NCBI GenBank assembly: GCA_947085845.1
Contig: CAMTXO010000002.1
Span: forward strand, 372,001 to 436,000
DNA: 64,000 nt
Direction of reading: 5' to 3'
DNA from: JACPYF01 sp947085845
GTDB lineage: Bacteria > Patescibacteriota > Saccharimonadia > Saccharimonadales > Saccharimonadaceae
The notes beneath the pieces were generated by a model that did no database searches, was not told where the DNA came from, and saw only the letters and a program-made list of their open reading frames with translations. Below, piece by piece: positions 35,650-45,071 of the stretch. Positions within the stretch are counted from its first letter, which is position 1, and every line of letters begins with the position of its first letter. The position numbers and the translations under genes were made by a program.

Positions 35650-37545
35650 CTACTTTATTTCACCTTCACTTAAATAACCTTTACGAATTTCAACATCTTG
35701 ATTCTCGACTGCCTGGTTCGCGAGTTCGGCAGCTCGTTTAGCATCAAGCTCGGCTTGTGGATTAGTGGTAACAAGTTTGTGTTCAGTAGGGCTGGGGACT
35801 ATCTGTATATGTACGTGATTTTGTCCAGCAAAAAATAAGCCTTGTCCGACAGGGAAGTTGTTGAGTCGTTTTCTTTCTTCCTCAGTAAGTTTGAAAACAT
35901 CTGCGAGTACATCAACAGCACTTGAGCTCTGTTTGAGCAGCAGCTGCATACTAGCGTTCGCCACAATTGCGCGCCCCATCTTACTCCCCATAAAATCCTC
36001 AACATCTTGTGTGATTGTAGTTAGGCCTAGATAGTATTTACGAGCACGTTTGGCGAGGGAGAATATAAAATTCGCAGAATCTTCATATTTCATTAGCTGC
36101 CACGCCTCGTCAATAATTAACATTCGCTTTCTTTTGTCGGTGCGAGTTTTGTTCCATATGTGATTTAGGATTATATACATAGCTACAGGACGCAACTCGT
36201 CTTCCAACGTTTGAATATTGAAAACAACCATATTGTTGTTTATATCGACATTACTTTGCTGTGAGAAAATACCGGCGAATGTACCACTAGTGTATTTACG
36301 TAAACGCTGTGCAAGTTCTGGGCCAGATCCGCCCATATGTAGCAATGTGTCGTACAAATCATTAATTGTCGGTGGAGTTGATTGATGTGTTAGTGGATCG
36401 CTCGTTATACCAACGCGGGCATATGTATCGATCAAAGCTTGGTCTAGGTCTGCCTCTTGATTTGGAGTTAATGGCACCGCTTGGTTGCTAATCATTAGTT
36501 TTATTAGTCCATGTAGGGTTATAAGGTTAGCTCGGAGCGAATCATCAGCATCTTCCTCGTCAATAACTCTAGGTAGATCGAAAGGATTTATCCTGATATC
36601 GGAATTCAGACTCATCTGTACGTAGCTACCACCGACTGCCTCACATAGTTTTTGATATTCGTTTTCAGGGTCGATGATGATGATTTCTGTGCCTGTCATC
36701 ATAGAACGAACCGCCTCGAGCTTTACAGCGAAAGATTTACCTGCACCAGACTTTGCAAAAACCACCATGTTGGCATTTTCTAGCGAGAATCGGTCAAAAA
36801 TGACCAATCCGTTGTTATGCATGTTTATGCCATATAGCACCCCTTTTTCTTGTGTTAAATCAGCAGAGGTAAATGGAAAGCTAGTTGAAATAGCACCAGT
36901 ATTCATATTGTGACGAATTTGCAGCTGGTCAGAAAGTTGTGGAGCGGTACTTTGTACACCTTGTTCTTGCTGACTAGAAGCAACCTTACTAAAGATAAGT
37001 TGTTGGCCTAGTGTGCTTTCGACCTTGTGTTGCATAAAATCCATCTCGTCCAGGCTGTCGGCATACAGTGTAATATACAAACCGTATCGGAAAAATCGTT
37101 CAGCTCCAAGTTGCAGCTGATCGCGAAGCTCTTCGGCATCGCTGATTGCTGCTTCTAGTCCAGGGTCGCGCACCTTCCCCTTTTCGCTATTGATACTTTG
37201 CGATGCTTCAAGTTGGGTTACTTTTCGACGCAAGTTTTTCATAACAACTTCGGATTCCACAGGGTAAATAAACATAGCAATATCTACTACTTCGTCGGCA
37301 TTAATGATTGAGCTGAGCCAGCCGGTATATAGTTGTCGAGGGTAGCCATACACATACAATGTTCGGCCATATTTGTTACCGAGTCGAAAGTATGAACTGT
37401 TAATCTCAAGACTACTCGGTGCTATGAGGTCACGAAGTGTGCGAACGCCTTTTAGAAACTCTTGCTCAATCTCTGCCTGTTCACGTGCACGCTGTTGAGC
37501 AGCGATATCAATAGCATCTTGTTTTTTACCGCCGAAAATACCCAT
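35650..37545 (-). CDS. virB4: T4SS ATPase VirB4/TraC family
   Basis: Protein of 631 aa. The N-terminal part (to about 240) is the VirB4 membrane-side domain. The ATPase core has Walker A 'VVFAKSGAGKSFAVKLEAVR', 'EIIIIDPENEYQKLCEAVGG' and Walker B 'RMLIIDEAWQLMKY', followed by 'TITQDVEDFMGS'. This is the best conserved T4SS protein and powers pilus assembly or substrate transfer. Its start abuts the stop of the TraC-like gene, and the M15 membrane gene follows by 13 nt. The order PrgI - TraC-like - VirB4 is that of Gram-positive conjugative elements. Confidence 0.93.
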   Translation of the reverse strand: MGIFGGKKQDAIDIAAQQRAREQAEIEQEFLKGVRTLRDLIAPSSLEINSSYFRLGNKYGRTLYVYGYPRQLYTGWLSSIINADEVVDIAMFIYPVESEVVMKNLRRKVTQLEASQSINSEKGKVRDPGLEAAISDAEELRDQLQLGAERFFRYGLYITLYADSLDEMDFMQHKVESTLGQQLIFSKVASSQQEQGVQSTAPQLSDQLQIRHNMNTGAISTSFPFTSADLTQEKGVLYGINMHNNGLVIFDRFSLENANMVVFAKSGAGKSFAVKLEAVRSMMTGTEIIIIDPENEYQKLCEAVGGSYVQMSLNSDIRINPFDLPRVIDEEDADDSLRANLITLHGLIKLMISNQAVPLTPNQEADLDQALIDTYARVGITSDPLTHQSTPPTINDLYDTLLHMGGSGPELAQRLRKYTSGTFAGIFSQQSNVDINNNMVVFNIQTLEDELRPVAMYIILNHIWNKTRTDKRKRMLIIDEAWQLMKYEDSANFIFSLAKRARKYYLGLTTITQDVEDFMGSKMGRAIVANASMQLLLKQSSSAVDVLADVFKLTEEERKRLNNFPVGQGLFFAGQNHVHIQIVPSPTEHKLVTTNPQAELDAKRAAELANQAVENQDVEIRKGYLSEGEIK

Positions 37546-38370
37546 CTAACCGTTCTCCTGGGTAAGGTTCGGTCGAGGCGCTTCACCAGCACCTTTTTGA
37601 ATGTAGGTGTTAGTAATGTTGTTGAAATCCCCTAGTGGCTGGCGCACTGCTGTGTCTGGGTTGTAAAAGTTGTAATAGAGCTCGCCAAGTTCCTTTGTGT
37701 TTAGCTGTACCGAACGAACACCCATCTGGAAAAGTCCACTAAGTACTGTGTTGATACGATTTTGCAGTTCATCTTTTGCTTTTTCATAGGCTTCTTGGTT
37801 TATCTTTATATTTACTTGCTGTTGGGGTTTGAAAAGGTTTGAAAACAAGTTTTTGCTAGAGGCGACTGCGCTGTCGAGGTCGCCTGCTGGGTAATATGGA
37901 ATAACTAGAAAAAAACTCTTGTCCATAATGTTTGCTTCTTGTGCTAAATTGTCTATAAAATCTATATAGTTGTCCATCAAAACACCTAGGAGCATGTTGT
38001 CCTGGCCTCTGCGCATTTTATCTAACCTGTCGAGATATGGTGCAATATCTACCCGCTGTGAACGAATTAATATTTGAATCGGGAATGTTAGGGAATTCAA
38101 AAAGCTTTGGTAGGCATACTCAATACCCTCACGCTCACGCGAGCTCATGAGGTCAAAGTTGATTGATTTGCAGGTAATAACCGCACGAAAACTACCATCG
38201 CTCATAATGACCATGTTTTCTCTTATTTCAGATATTAACAATGCGTTCTGAGCACTGTTTGGGTTTCGCTTTGCAGCAGGCGCATTGGGTTGCTGAGGGT
38301 TTGCTCCAGCTTGAGGAGCTCCAGGTTGTCCTGAAGTTTTAGGCTGACTATTGTTTTTATTTGGCTGCAT
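37546..38370 (-). CDS. TraC-like domain protein of T4SS
   Basis: Protein of 274 aa. A proline/glutamine/asparagine-rich lead (1-40) is followed by a domain with 'ENMVIMSDGSFRAVITCKSINFDLMSSREREG' and 'SFLNSLTFPIQILIRSQRVD', resembling the N-terminal domain of VirB4/TraC ATPases without the motor. In Gram-positive conjugation systems this standalone piece is encoded between PrgI and VirB4, exactly as here. It probably forms part of the cytoplasmic base of the channel. It is in tight linkage with virB4 (0-nt gap). Confidence 0.82.
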   Translation of the reverse strand: MQPNKNNSQPKTSGQPGAPQAGANPQQPNAPAAKRNPNSAQNALLISEIRENMVIMSDGSFRAVITCKSINFDLMSSREREGIEYAYQSFLNSLTFPIQILIRSQRVDIAPYLDRLDKMRRGQDNMLLGVLMDNYIDFIDNLAQEANIMDKSFFLVIPYYPAGDLDSAVASSKNLFSNLFKPQQQVNIKINQEAYEKAKDELQNRINTVLSGLFQMGVRSVQLNTKELGELYYNFYNPDTAVRQPLGDFNNITNTYIQKGAGEAPRPNLTQENG

Positions 38371-38411
38371 TTATAAGTGTTACCCTCTTCTTGCTGCGGC
38401 AGGATTAGGTA

Positions 38412-39368
38412 TTAATGCAACTTAATCTCCACCTCTTCTCCGACTTGTTTTTCTTCTATACGCTTTGCTTGTTCGGCAAGCGTACTTACTTTAAAGTCTT
38501 CACTGTTATCTACGAGGTTCATTATATCAGGAGAAGGTGTGTTATCGCTAGTGCTTTGAGCGCTTTGATCTTTAGTCGTTGGCTCGGTTTTTGGTTTTTT
38601 AGGGCTGTTGGTTGCTCCAACAGGTTGAATGACCGTTTGGTGTATCGAAGATGGATATGGGTCAAATTTTACCTTATCGAGTATTTTTGCCGCTTCTTTT
38701 TCCAGTTCATCATCTGTTCGAAGGGGTGGCTTTGGTTGGGGTACTTTTTCGACCGAGACTTTTTTAGAAGTTTCTACGGCCTGCTCCATACGGTCTATGG
38801 CGGCCTTTTGACTGATTGTTTTTTGTTCGTTTATTAGTTTGTCAAAGGATGTTTCTTCTAGAATATCATCCATATTATCGGCTTCGGCAACAACGCTGTC
38901 CGCTAGGCTGACATTTCCAGTGCTGTTGACGTCTGGATTAAACACCCCCCTAGCGGACCAGCCGCGCGTGTCCATAATTTGCGACAGTCTATCAAGTCGT
39001 TCCATTGCTTCATCTTCGCTGATATCTTTTGTTCGCTGTTCTTCTATAACATGAGGTGCTGTTATTTCTACAGTTGAGAGAACTCCGTCGGGCATCCATA
39101 AACGCTTTTTGGATTTTAGGTTGTATTGCAATATTGCCGCTAAGTAAGTTTCAGTCGGCTGGTCTTTTCGAAGAGGCAGTGCTATAGCAGTGAAAAAAAT
39201 GATAAACGGCAACGGAATTAATATCAGACCAACAAATATTTTACTGAGGATAAACGCTACAAAACAAGCAAAAGCCACTATAATAAGGTAAATAAACTGA
39301 CGAAAGCCAAACGGCCCTATCAGCTTGTCTTCTGCTTCGACATCTTGAGGTACTTTGTAGACTGCCAT
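38412..39368 (-). CDS. PrgI-family T4SS membrane protein with long cytoplasmic tail
   Basis: Protein of 318 aa. Residues 1-100 match PrgI/PF12666: 'VPQDVEAEDKLIGPFGFRQF', then two helices ('LIIVAFACFVAFILS' and 'LILIPLPFIIFFTAIAL') and 'KRLWMPDGV'. The remaining about 200 residues are charged and probably disordered, which is longer than usual. PrgI proteins are small inner-membrane parts of monoderm T4SSs, comparable to VirB3. It is the first gene of the leftward T4SS run, with TGGTAAAAT (extended -10) about 10 nt before the ATG. It is divergent from the 39446 gene. Confidence 0.86.
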   Translation of the reverse strand: MAVYKVPQDVEAEDKLIGPFGFRQFIYLIIVAFACFVAFILSKIFVGLILIPLPFIIFFTAIALPLRKDQPTETYLAAILQYNLKSKKRLWMPDGVLSTVEITAPHVIEEQRTKDISEDEAMERLDRLSQIMDTRGWSARGVFNPDVNSTGNVSLADSVVAEADNMDDILEETSFDKLINEQKTISQKAAIDRMEQAVETSKKVSVEKVPQPKPPLRTDDELEKEAAKILDKVKFDPYPSSIHQTVIQPVGATNSPKKPKTEPTTKDQSAQSTSDNTPSPDIMNLVDNSEDFKVSTLAEQAKRIEEKQVGEEVEIKLH

Positions 39369-39409
39369 GCTTATGTTTATTTTACCACACGCGACCAGTG
39401 ATAATACTC

Positions 39410-39438
39410 TTGCAAAAAGTGATGTTTTGTGCTATTAT
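39410..39438 (+). promoter_or_regulatory. Promoter TTGCAA-17-TATTAT, leaderless start
   Basis: TTGCAA at 39410-39415 and TATTAT at 39433-39438 are 17 nt apart. The ATG of the next gene begins 7 nt after the -10 element, leaving no room for a Shine-Dalgarno, so the transcript would start at or within a base or two of the ATG. Confidence 0.6.
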
Positions 39439-39445
39439 AAAACAA

Positions 39446-41149
39446 ATGTCAGAACATCCACCACAAACACAGACAGAAACACCAAACCCAGCAGATAACT
39501 TTGAAGACATCAGGGATTTAGTTAAAGTTGGGAGTGATACTAATGGTGACGGTGTGAATACCCTACATAGACCAGATGATAGCGGCAAACTGCTGTCCGT
39601 AGACGAGCTTGAGATGATACGCGAACACCAAGATTTGATACGAGGCGAAGGCCAAGAGAAATCAGACGATGGTCGCGAAATTGATCCAATAAGGGCTGAA
39701 AAAATAGCCCACTATATACATAAACATAGTGAAGGGAATGGTATATCGCCCGGTCTAGTTGATAAGCTGTATGCACTTATTGAAGATGGAAAATCTCCAG
39801 TAGAGGGTGTAGGTCCTTCTTCGCCTGAAGGTGATCCAAATACTCCAGAGGGTAGTGACGGCTCTGCTAGTTCACCAGAGTCAAGTCCAGACGATGCTTC
39901 ACAAGAGTCGGCAGCAGAAAAAGCGCGAGAGGAAATAGAAGATGTTTTTGAAGGTGATGACAATCCAACTACAGAAGCTGATCAAGTTGAAATAGATGTT
40001 GAAAATATACCAGACGTAGAGCCTGTACTTAATGCAGAAGAACTTGCAATATACGAGCAAATTGATGCCATTGATGGTATGCATAACTACACTGATCGAA
40101 TTAAAAAACTAAAAGAATTTGCTCTAAAAAATAACGGCAATATTGATTCACTTGGTAGAGACATAGGTATTGAAGTAGCAAAGCGTATTGAGTCTAGTCA
40201 AGTGAGGAGTGGGTTCAACCCCAGACGCTATTTACTGAAACTTGGTAGTGCAAGACGTCACTACAACTCACTATTAGCCGACATGGCAAAAGCTGGTCCT
40301 AACGGCGCAAATCTTGCGGCCGCAAACGCAATGAAGAGAAATTGGGATCCTCGCTACAGAAACATTGTTGATGGTAAAAACAAAGTTATCTATGACACTT
40401 CAAAAATATACGAAAGACAAATAAAAGACCTCCCTGTTGAAATTGAAAAAATTTCGGGAGAAAGAGACGCACTAATAAATAGAGATCCAAGCAATAAAGA
40501 CATATCTGAAAAACAGAAATCTTTAGGTTCAGCACAAGAAATACAGCAAGACCTATCCGAGCAAATAGCTGGGATTCAAAATGCGATGAATGACGATGCT
40601 AACTATAAAGATCTAGAAAAGTCTGAAATCGACGCTAAAAAAGAACAATATGCTAGTAAAATCAAAGACGTTCAGGATAAGTATAATAAAATAGACGAAG
40701 CAATCAATGACTTAACTGAAGAGCTTAGTGAGGCTATGCGATTACAACGAGCTGCAGATATGAAAGATGCACAAAAGAAGGAAAAAGAAATTGCAGAAAA
40801 AACATCGGTGTATACACATTCTGTAGAGGCTTCTAGTCAAGTTGATTCTTCTATAGATAATACTTTTCTACATGCGCACAAGTATAGAGGGGAAATAAAG
40901 GCAAATCGTGCAGTAGTACGTGACGATCTTGGTATTGTTGAAGAGCTCAATAATTTTGGCAATAAACGAAAGCGTCAACAGGCTATATCAAAACTCATAC
41001 AACAAAGAGCCAACAATAACACAAACGAACAGGGTGAGCCTCTTACCGAAGAGGAAATAAGTGATAAGAAAGCATCACTAGTTTTACTTGCCAAAAAAGA
41101 GATTAAAAATCGCAAGATATTTGATCAAACTGTGAAGTCTTTAAGTTAG
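39446..41149 (+). CDS. Acidic coiled-coil protein of the T4SS region, unknown function
   Basis: Protein of 567 aa. The first about 200 residues are acidic and proline/serine-rich, probably disordered. About 200-300 is a folded helical region ('YEQIDAIDGMHNYTDRIKKLKEF'). About 330-460 is a lysine/glutamate-rich coiled coil ('EKISGERDALINRD', 'YASKIKDVQDKYNKIDEAIN'). There is no signal peptide or membrane helix, so it should be cytoplasmic. The frame is open upstream to 39398, but the ATG at 39446 follows a full promoter. It lies between the PrgI gene (divergent) and the VirB6-like gene (convergent, 2-nt gap), so a structural or substrate role in secretion is possible. No family recognised. Confidence 0.62.
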   Translation: MSEHPPQTQTETPNPADNFEDIRDLVKVGSDTNGDGVNTLHRPDDSGKLLSVDELEMIREHQDLIRGEGQEKSDDGREIDPIRAEKIAHYIHKHSEGNGISPGLVDKLYALIEDGKSPVEGVGPSSPEGDPNTPEGSDGSASSPESSPDDASQESAAEKAREEIEDVFEGDDNPTTEADQVEIDVENIPDVEPVLNAEELAIYEQIDAIDGMHNYTDRIKKLKEFALKNNGNIDSLGRDIGIEVAKRIESSQVRSGFNPRRYLLKLGSARRHYNSLLADMAKAGPNGANLAAANAMKRNWDPRYRNIVDGKNKVIYDTSKIYERQIKDLPVEIEKISGERDALINRDPSNKDISEKQKSLGSAQEIQQDLSEQIAGIQNAMNDDANYKDLEKSEIDAKKEQYASKIKDVQDKYNKIDEAINDLTEELSEAMRLQRAADMKDAQKKEKEIAEKTSVYTHSVEASSQVDSSIDNTFLHAHKYRGEIKANRAVVRDDLGIVEELNNFGNKRKRQQAISKLIQQRANNNTNEQGEPLTEEEISDKKASLVLLAKKEIKNRKIFDQTVKSLS

Positions 41150-41151
41150 TA

Positions 41152-43695
41152 CTAAGGAGCGTTGCCGGCTACGATGCTTTCGTGCATAGCTCTTTGCTGT
41201 GGACTGAGCGCTTCGGCATGTTTACTACCCAATAAGGCCTGTGATTGTGCTTGGAGTTTCGAAAACTCTGCCCCACCTGCGTGGTATGCATATGCATGTG
41301 CTTTTTGTATGGTGTCGTTGTTCCAAGTCCCCATTTTTTCCGAGGAAGCATTGGTGTATGTAGACGAGTCGGCTGCAACTTGACCTAGAGTGCTTGTGCC
41401 GTTAGGATCACCTTTGGTTTGGTCGGCCCATTTTGTTAGTGATGGGTCAACAGCATTAAATTCTTTGCCATTTGACTTCACAATTCCAGCCGCAAGTTCG
41501 GCAGTAGCACTTCCGAAGTCTTCATTCGCTACGACCCTGCTTACCACCTCACCCGCGGCATTAGTTCCGGGTGTGCCTCTTTGATTGAGTACAGAAGAGG
41601 CTGCATATGCTTTTTCTTGATTACCACTGAGGATAGCTTCCTCAAGCGCAGCAGCAAGTTGAGCGGTTGAGCTGGAAGAGAATTTCGCTTCCTCAAGCTT
41701 TACCCCTTCATTAAATCTGTTTAAGCCCTGGGCTCTCGCCCATGCTTCAACTCTGTCTGCTCCACCAGCATTTTTTGAAGCACCTGCAAAGCTCGCTGCG
41801 CGTTTCGTTGCCAAGTCCTTATCACCTCCAGCGCCAAGGAATTCTTCCAGTGCTTGCTCCTGGGCTTTTTTACGCTCACCTTCTGCCCAAGATTTTTTAG
41901 CACCGCGTCGACTTCTGAAACCACCAGCCCTACCTACTGCCCTGCCAAGTTTACTATCAGAACCCTGAAGTCTTGCTGCACGCATTTCAGTATTGAGTGC
42001 TCTGTCTTTAGCAAAACCTTTGGCGCCGCTTTGTAGTTTGCCGGTTGCTCGGCCAGCAGTTGCTGCACCAAATTGGTTGGCGTATCCACCTATCTTACCC
42101 ATAATAGAAGATGAACTTTTAATTAAGAAAGGAATAGCAACAAGCGGTATGCATAGTATTATTAGCTGTATAATCTGGATTAAAGTTTCACTGTCGCCAC
42201 CAGTGATAGTTTGTGCGTTTGCGGTACCGATAAATTTTGAAAAGAATAGTGATGCACCGAAAACGAACATGACCACTGGGTATAGTACAAGTAGTTGTAT
42301 AAAAAGGTCGCTCCATTTTTTGAAATATTTTTCGGTATTTGGTAGTAGCCATGCCACAAAAGCAAGGGGAGCTGCGAACACAAGACAGATCAATATGAGT
42401 TGACGAGCGATCAATGTCACAAACACAACTATAATCGCAAGCACCACTGGTGTAAGAATGGCAATTAAAAGACCTATCATAGCCGCGACTGCCAAGCCTC
42501 CACCAATAATACTATTGCCTCCGTTTGTTGCACCACCTATCGCAGCAGTTATGCTACTGTCGCCTATAAATAAAGCCATAGCGGAAGCTCCAGTAATATT
42601 ACTGACGTCTATAGCAAAGGCGCAAATATAGTATGAAATATTCATAAGTATGGCAGCAATTACCAATCTTGGCAGCATGCGTTTAATATTGTAATTACTC
42701 AATCCTGCGCCAGTAGCCTGAGAGAAAACGATAACCATAAACGCCATAAAAAGTAAAATGTTTGCTATACCTAAAAATGTTTGCCAGGCTTTATAAATTT
42801 GTCCAGAGCTGTCAGTTTGTGCTAAGAATCTCACCTGCATGAGGTCGTCTATTAACCCAGCGCAAGTATTAAGAATAGAAGTCATGTAGTCGATCATTGG
42901 ACAGAACAGCCAACCCATTGGTCCGCCTTGACAGTTGGTGCCTGATTCGGCAGCTCCAGAGTCACCCGCACCGTCAATACCGCCAGGCTGGACTGTACTT
43001 GCTTCGGCGTCAAAAGCATCATCACCAATAGCAGCCGTCATAGTTTGGACTTGTCCACTATCGTCTATGTACTTTAGGTGCTGGGCTTTAATTTGATCAA
43101 TACGACTTTTACAATCATCGCGCGCCTCTGGCTTTATTGGTCGGCTATCGTCCTGCTGTGGCTTTTGATACATTTTCTTGCTGCAGCCAAGCGAGTAATA
43201 CAAATCGTCTTCGTATTCGGTACATTTATCCCAGTTATTACTATCATTTTGGGGTTCTTCGCAGTCTTTTCCCGCTAATAGATTGTATTTATCCTCTGCC
43301 TTGCTAACGCAGTCTTTGAAACTGGCTACATTTAGGTAGTAGATATCATCACCCGTGCTGTCGTCGTTGGGTTTTACATTGATCTTGCTTTTTTTGAAAA
43401 AATTATCTGTGTTCTCGCAGCCGAGATTACTCTCAATGGATTTTTGGTAGCCTTTACAGTCGGAAGCATCATATCCGCGATTGTTAATATCTACCTTTAC
43501 ACCTACGTTTTTATCGAGCTCCTTAATGCCTTGACACTTCTGGATCAAAAGCAACATTGCGTTGTTTTGTACGCCCTCTATTTTCGTCAGAGCTTCGGCT
43601 GTTATTGACGGCAGAAGGGAAAAAGATAGTAAGAGGGAAAAAATATATACATACAAGAATGTACCCACTACCCTTCTTTTGTATCTTTGTTTCAT
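41152..43695 (-). CDS. VirB6/TrbL-like polytopic T4SS protein
   Basis: Protein of 847 aa. A signal-type helix (about 10-30) is followed by a cysteine-rich outer domain (about 45-270, at least ten cysteines, e.g. 'NLGCENTDNF' and 'SLGCSKKMY'). Six or so hydrophobic helices lie between about 290 and 525, including 'GIANILLFMAFMVIVFSQATGAG' and 'AILTPVVLAIIVVFVTLIARQLILICLVFA'. A 300-residue Ala/Gly/Lys-rich soluble tail follows, with 'GRAGGFRSRRGAKKSWAEGERKK'. The central block matches VirB6/TrbL channel proteins. Divergent promoters separate it from the pilin array. The outer cysteines suggest disulfide-stabilised surface exposure. Confidence 0.8.
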   Translation of the reverse strand: MKQRYKRRVVGTFLYVYIFSLLLSFSLLPSITAEALTKIEGVQNNAMLLLIQKCQGIKELDKNVGVKVDINNRGYDASDCKGYQKSIESNLGCENTDNFFKKSKINVKPNDDSTGDDIYYLNVASFKDCVSKAEDKYNLLAGKDCEEPQNDSNNWDKCTEYEDDLYYSLGCSKKMYQKPQQDDSRPIKPEARDDCKSRIDQIKAQHLKYIDDSGQVQTMTAAIGDDAFDAEASTVQPGGIDGAGDSGAAESGTNCQGGPMGWLFCPMIDYMTSILNTCAGLIDDLMQVRFLAQTDSSGQIYKAWQTFLGIANILLFMAFMVIVFSQATGAGLSNYNIKRMLPRLVIAAILMNISYYICAFAIDVSNITGASAMALFIGDSSITAAIGGATNGGNSIIGGGLAVAAMIGLLIAILTPVVLAIIVVFVTLIARQLILICLVFAAPLAFVAWLLPNTEKYFKKWSDLFIQLLVLYPVVMFVFGASLFFSKFIGTANAQTITGGDSETLIQIIQLIILCIPLVAIPFLIKSSSSIMGKIGGYANQFGAATAGRATGKLQSGAKGFAKDRALNTEMRAARLQGSDSKLGRAVGRAGGFRSRRGAKKSWAEGERKKAQEQALEEFLGAGGDKDLATKRAASFAGASKNAGGADRVEAWARAQGLNRFNEGVKLEEAKFSSSSTAQLAAALEEAILSGNQEKAYAASSVLNQRGTPGTNAAGEVVSRVVANEDFGSATAELAAGIVKSNGKEFNAVDPSLTKWADQTKGDPNGTSTLGQVAADSSTYTNASSEKMGTWNNDTIQKAHAYAYHAGGAEFSKLQAQSQALLGSKHAEALSPQQRAMHESIVAGNAP

Positions 43696-43705
43696 ATCAT
43701 ATAAA

Positions 43706-43735
43706 AGTATAGCGCAGATTTATACATAAGCTCAA
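43706..43735 (-). promoter_or_regulatory. Promoter TTGAGC-18-TATACT for the VirB6-like gene
   Basis: On the minus strand, TTGAGC (43730-43735) and TATACT (43706-43711) are separated by 18 nt. The ATG at 43695 is 10 nt after the -10 element, giving a leader of only a few bases. Confidence 0.55.
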
Positions 43736-43740
43736 TTTAT

Positions 43741-43769
43741 TTGCACTAATGGTGCAAAAAATGCATAAT
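43741..43769 (+). promoter_or_regulatory. Promoter TTGCAC-17-CATAAT for the first pilin-array gene
   Basis: TTGCAC at 43741-43746 and CATAAT at 43764-43769 have 17-nt spacing, and the ATG at 43779 is 9 nt further on. It is back to back with the VirB6-like promoter, so both halves of the apparatus could share control in this 83-nt gap. Confidence 0.5.
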
Positions 43770-43778
43770 TTATAACAA

Positions 43779-44603
43779 ATGAAACGAATAAAAAATGCAG
43801 TACCTTTTTTTCTTGTAGCAATAGTTGCTAGTTTTTGTATTACTGTAATGCCTGCGCCCGTGTCTGCTGCTTCGAAGCTTGCAAAGGAAGCATGTAACAC
43901 TGGAAGTGCAGGAGCAAAACTTGACTGTGCTAATGCCTACGACAAAGCTAAAAAGAGTGGCCCAGATTCTGTGAAATGCTCAGGGGCATCGAGGAAAGAT
44001 TGTTTAAAAGGTGTGAATGCACTAAAAACAGATGTAAAAAATGCCGCTAAAGCCGGTGTCGAAGCAAATAAAAGTCAGAAAAATACTTGTAAATATAGCA
44101 ATAAGGATGTGAACAAAATATGTAAAGATGCTTGGCAGACAGCTGCGGTTGCAAAGGCCAAAGAAATTGGCGCAAAAGCTAGTTCTGAAAGTGCATGCAA
44201 TGGTTTACCCGGCGGCAGTAAAGCAAAGGATTCTTGTAAAAAAGCCTATACTGATGCAAAAAACAAAGCAGGCCAAAAAGGTAAAAGTGAATGTGGTACT
44301 GGTGACGAAGCCGTGGCGACTTACTTTGATATTTGCGGGGGCGGAGACCCGACTAAGGGTGGTAAAGATAACCCTATTATCACAATTATGCTCACAATTG
44401 TAAGCTGGATGACGGGGCTAGTTTCACTGGCAGCAGTTGGCGGCATATTATATGGCGGCATTTTATACACAACCGCTCAGGACAATGCTGGACAAACTCA
44501 AAAAGGTATTTTGTTTATTGTCAACGCTACAATAGGCTTGGTATTATGGTTTGCTGCTTATGCATTGATAAACTACATAGTGCCAGGAGGCGTATTTACA
44601 TGA
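43779..44603 (+). CDS. Cysteine-rich secreted protein with VirB2-like C-terminal helix pair
   Basis: Protein of 274 aa. The signal peptide 'FFLVAIVASFCITVMPAPVSAAS' is followed by about 165 residues rich in lysine, alanine and evenly spaced cysteines. Then come two helices, 'IITIMLTIVSWMTGLVSLAAVGGILYGGILYTTA' and 'GILFIVNATIGLVLWFAAYALINYIV', joined by a short polar loop. The helix pair is the VirB2/TrbC-type pilin hairpin also found in the six following proteins, here with a large outer head. It may be a tip or minor pilin. It overlaps the next start (ATGA). Confidence 0.72.
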   Translation: MKRIKNAVPFFLVAIVASFCITVMPAPVSAASKLAKEACNTGSAGAKLDCANAYDKAKKSGPDSVKCSGASRKDCLKGVNALKTDVKNAAKAGVEANKSQKNTCKYSNKDVNKICKDAWQTAAVAKAKEIGAKASSESACNGLPGGSKAKDSCKKAYTDAKNKAGQKGKSECGTGDEAVATYFDICGGGDPTKGGKDNPIITIMLTIVSWMTGLVSLAAVGGILYGGILYTTAQDNAGQTQKGILFIVNATIGLVLWFAAYALINYIVPGGVFT

Positions 44604-45016
44604 TAAAGAAATGTTTACGGATTTTTGTATTGTTATTAGCTACGGTTGGTGTATTTGGTTTTTCGCCGATTGGTACAGTTACCGCTTATGCAGCTAGCTG
44701 TGCTAATCAGGCTGGAATACTTGGAATTCCGCCCTGGTATCGAGAGATTTGTATAGCGGGTACAAACGAAATAGAAGTAGGTTCTAATCCTGCAGATTTT
44801 GCTGGACAACTGGCTATTAATTTACTCAGTATTGTACTAATGATTATAGGTTATTTTGCTGTGGGTTTTGTGATATGGGGTGGTATTAAATACATACTTG
44901 CAGCTGGCGATAGCGGTAAAATAGCGAGCGCAAAGACTACTATTCAAAATGCATTGGTTGGTTTGTTGATAGCGTTATCTGCTGTGGCTATCATCACACT
45001 GATTCAAAATATTTGA
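44600..45016 (+). CDS. VirB2-like pilin protein
   Basis: Protein of 138 aa. Signal peptide 'IFVLLLATVGVFGFSPIGTVTAYAA', a short two-cysteine outer segment ('SCANQAGILGIPPWYREICIAG'), then the helix pair 'LAINLLSIVLMIIGYFAVGFVIWGGIKYILA' and 'TTIQNALVGLLIALSAVAIITLI' joined by 'AGDSGKIASAK'. That layout is the VirB2/TrbC major-pilin fold. A longer frame exists upstream, but the ATG at 44600 overlaps the previous stop (ATGATAA), giving the expected signal peptide and coupled translation. Confidence 0.78.
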   Translation: MIKKCLRIFVLLLATVGVFGFSPIGTVTAYAASCANQAGILGIPPWYREICIAGTNEIEVGSNPADFAGQLAINLLSIVLMIIGYFAVGFVIWGGIKYILAAGDSGKIASAKTTIQNALVGLLIALSAVAIITLIQNI

Positions 45017-45042
45017 CATAACTACAATTTTAGCTGTATGAT
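45013..45042 (+). promoter_or_regulatory. Promoter TTGACA-18-TATGAT within the pilin array
   Basis: A perfect TTGACA at 45013-45018 overlaps the stop codon of the preceding gene. TATGAT is at 45037-45042 after an 18-nt spacer. It lies 29 nt before the ATG at 45072 and should allow separate expression of the pilin genes from 45072 onward. Confidence 0.65.
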
Positions 45043-45071
45043 TTACCTGTAAGAAGCGTTAAAATAAACAG

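Noticed and set aside
38415..38837. Plus-strand 140-codon frame opposite the PrgI-family gene
   Set aside because: Low-complexity antisense shadow of the charged tail of the PrgI protein.
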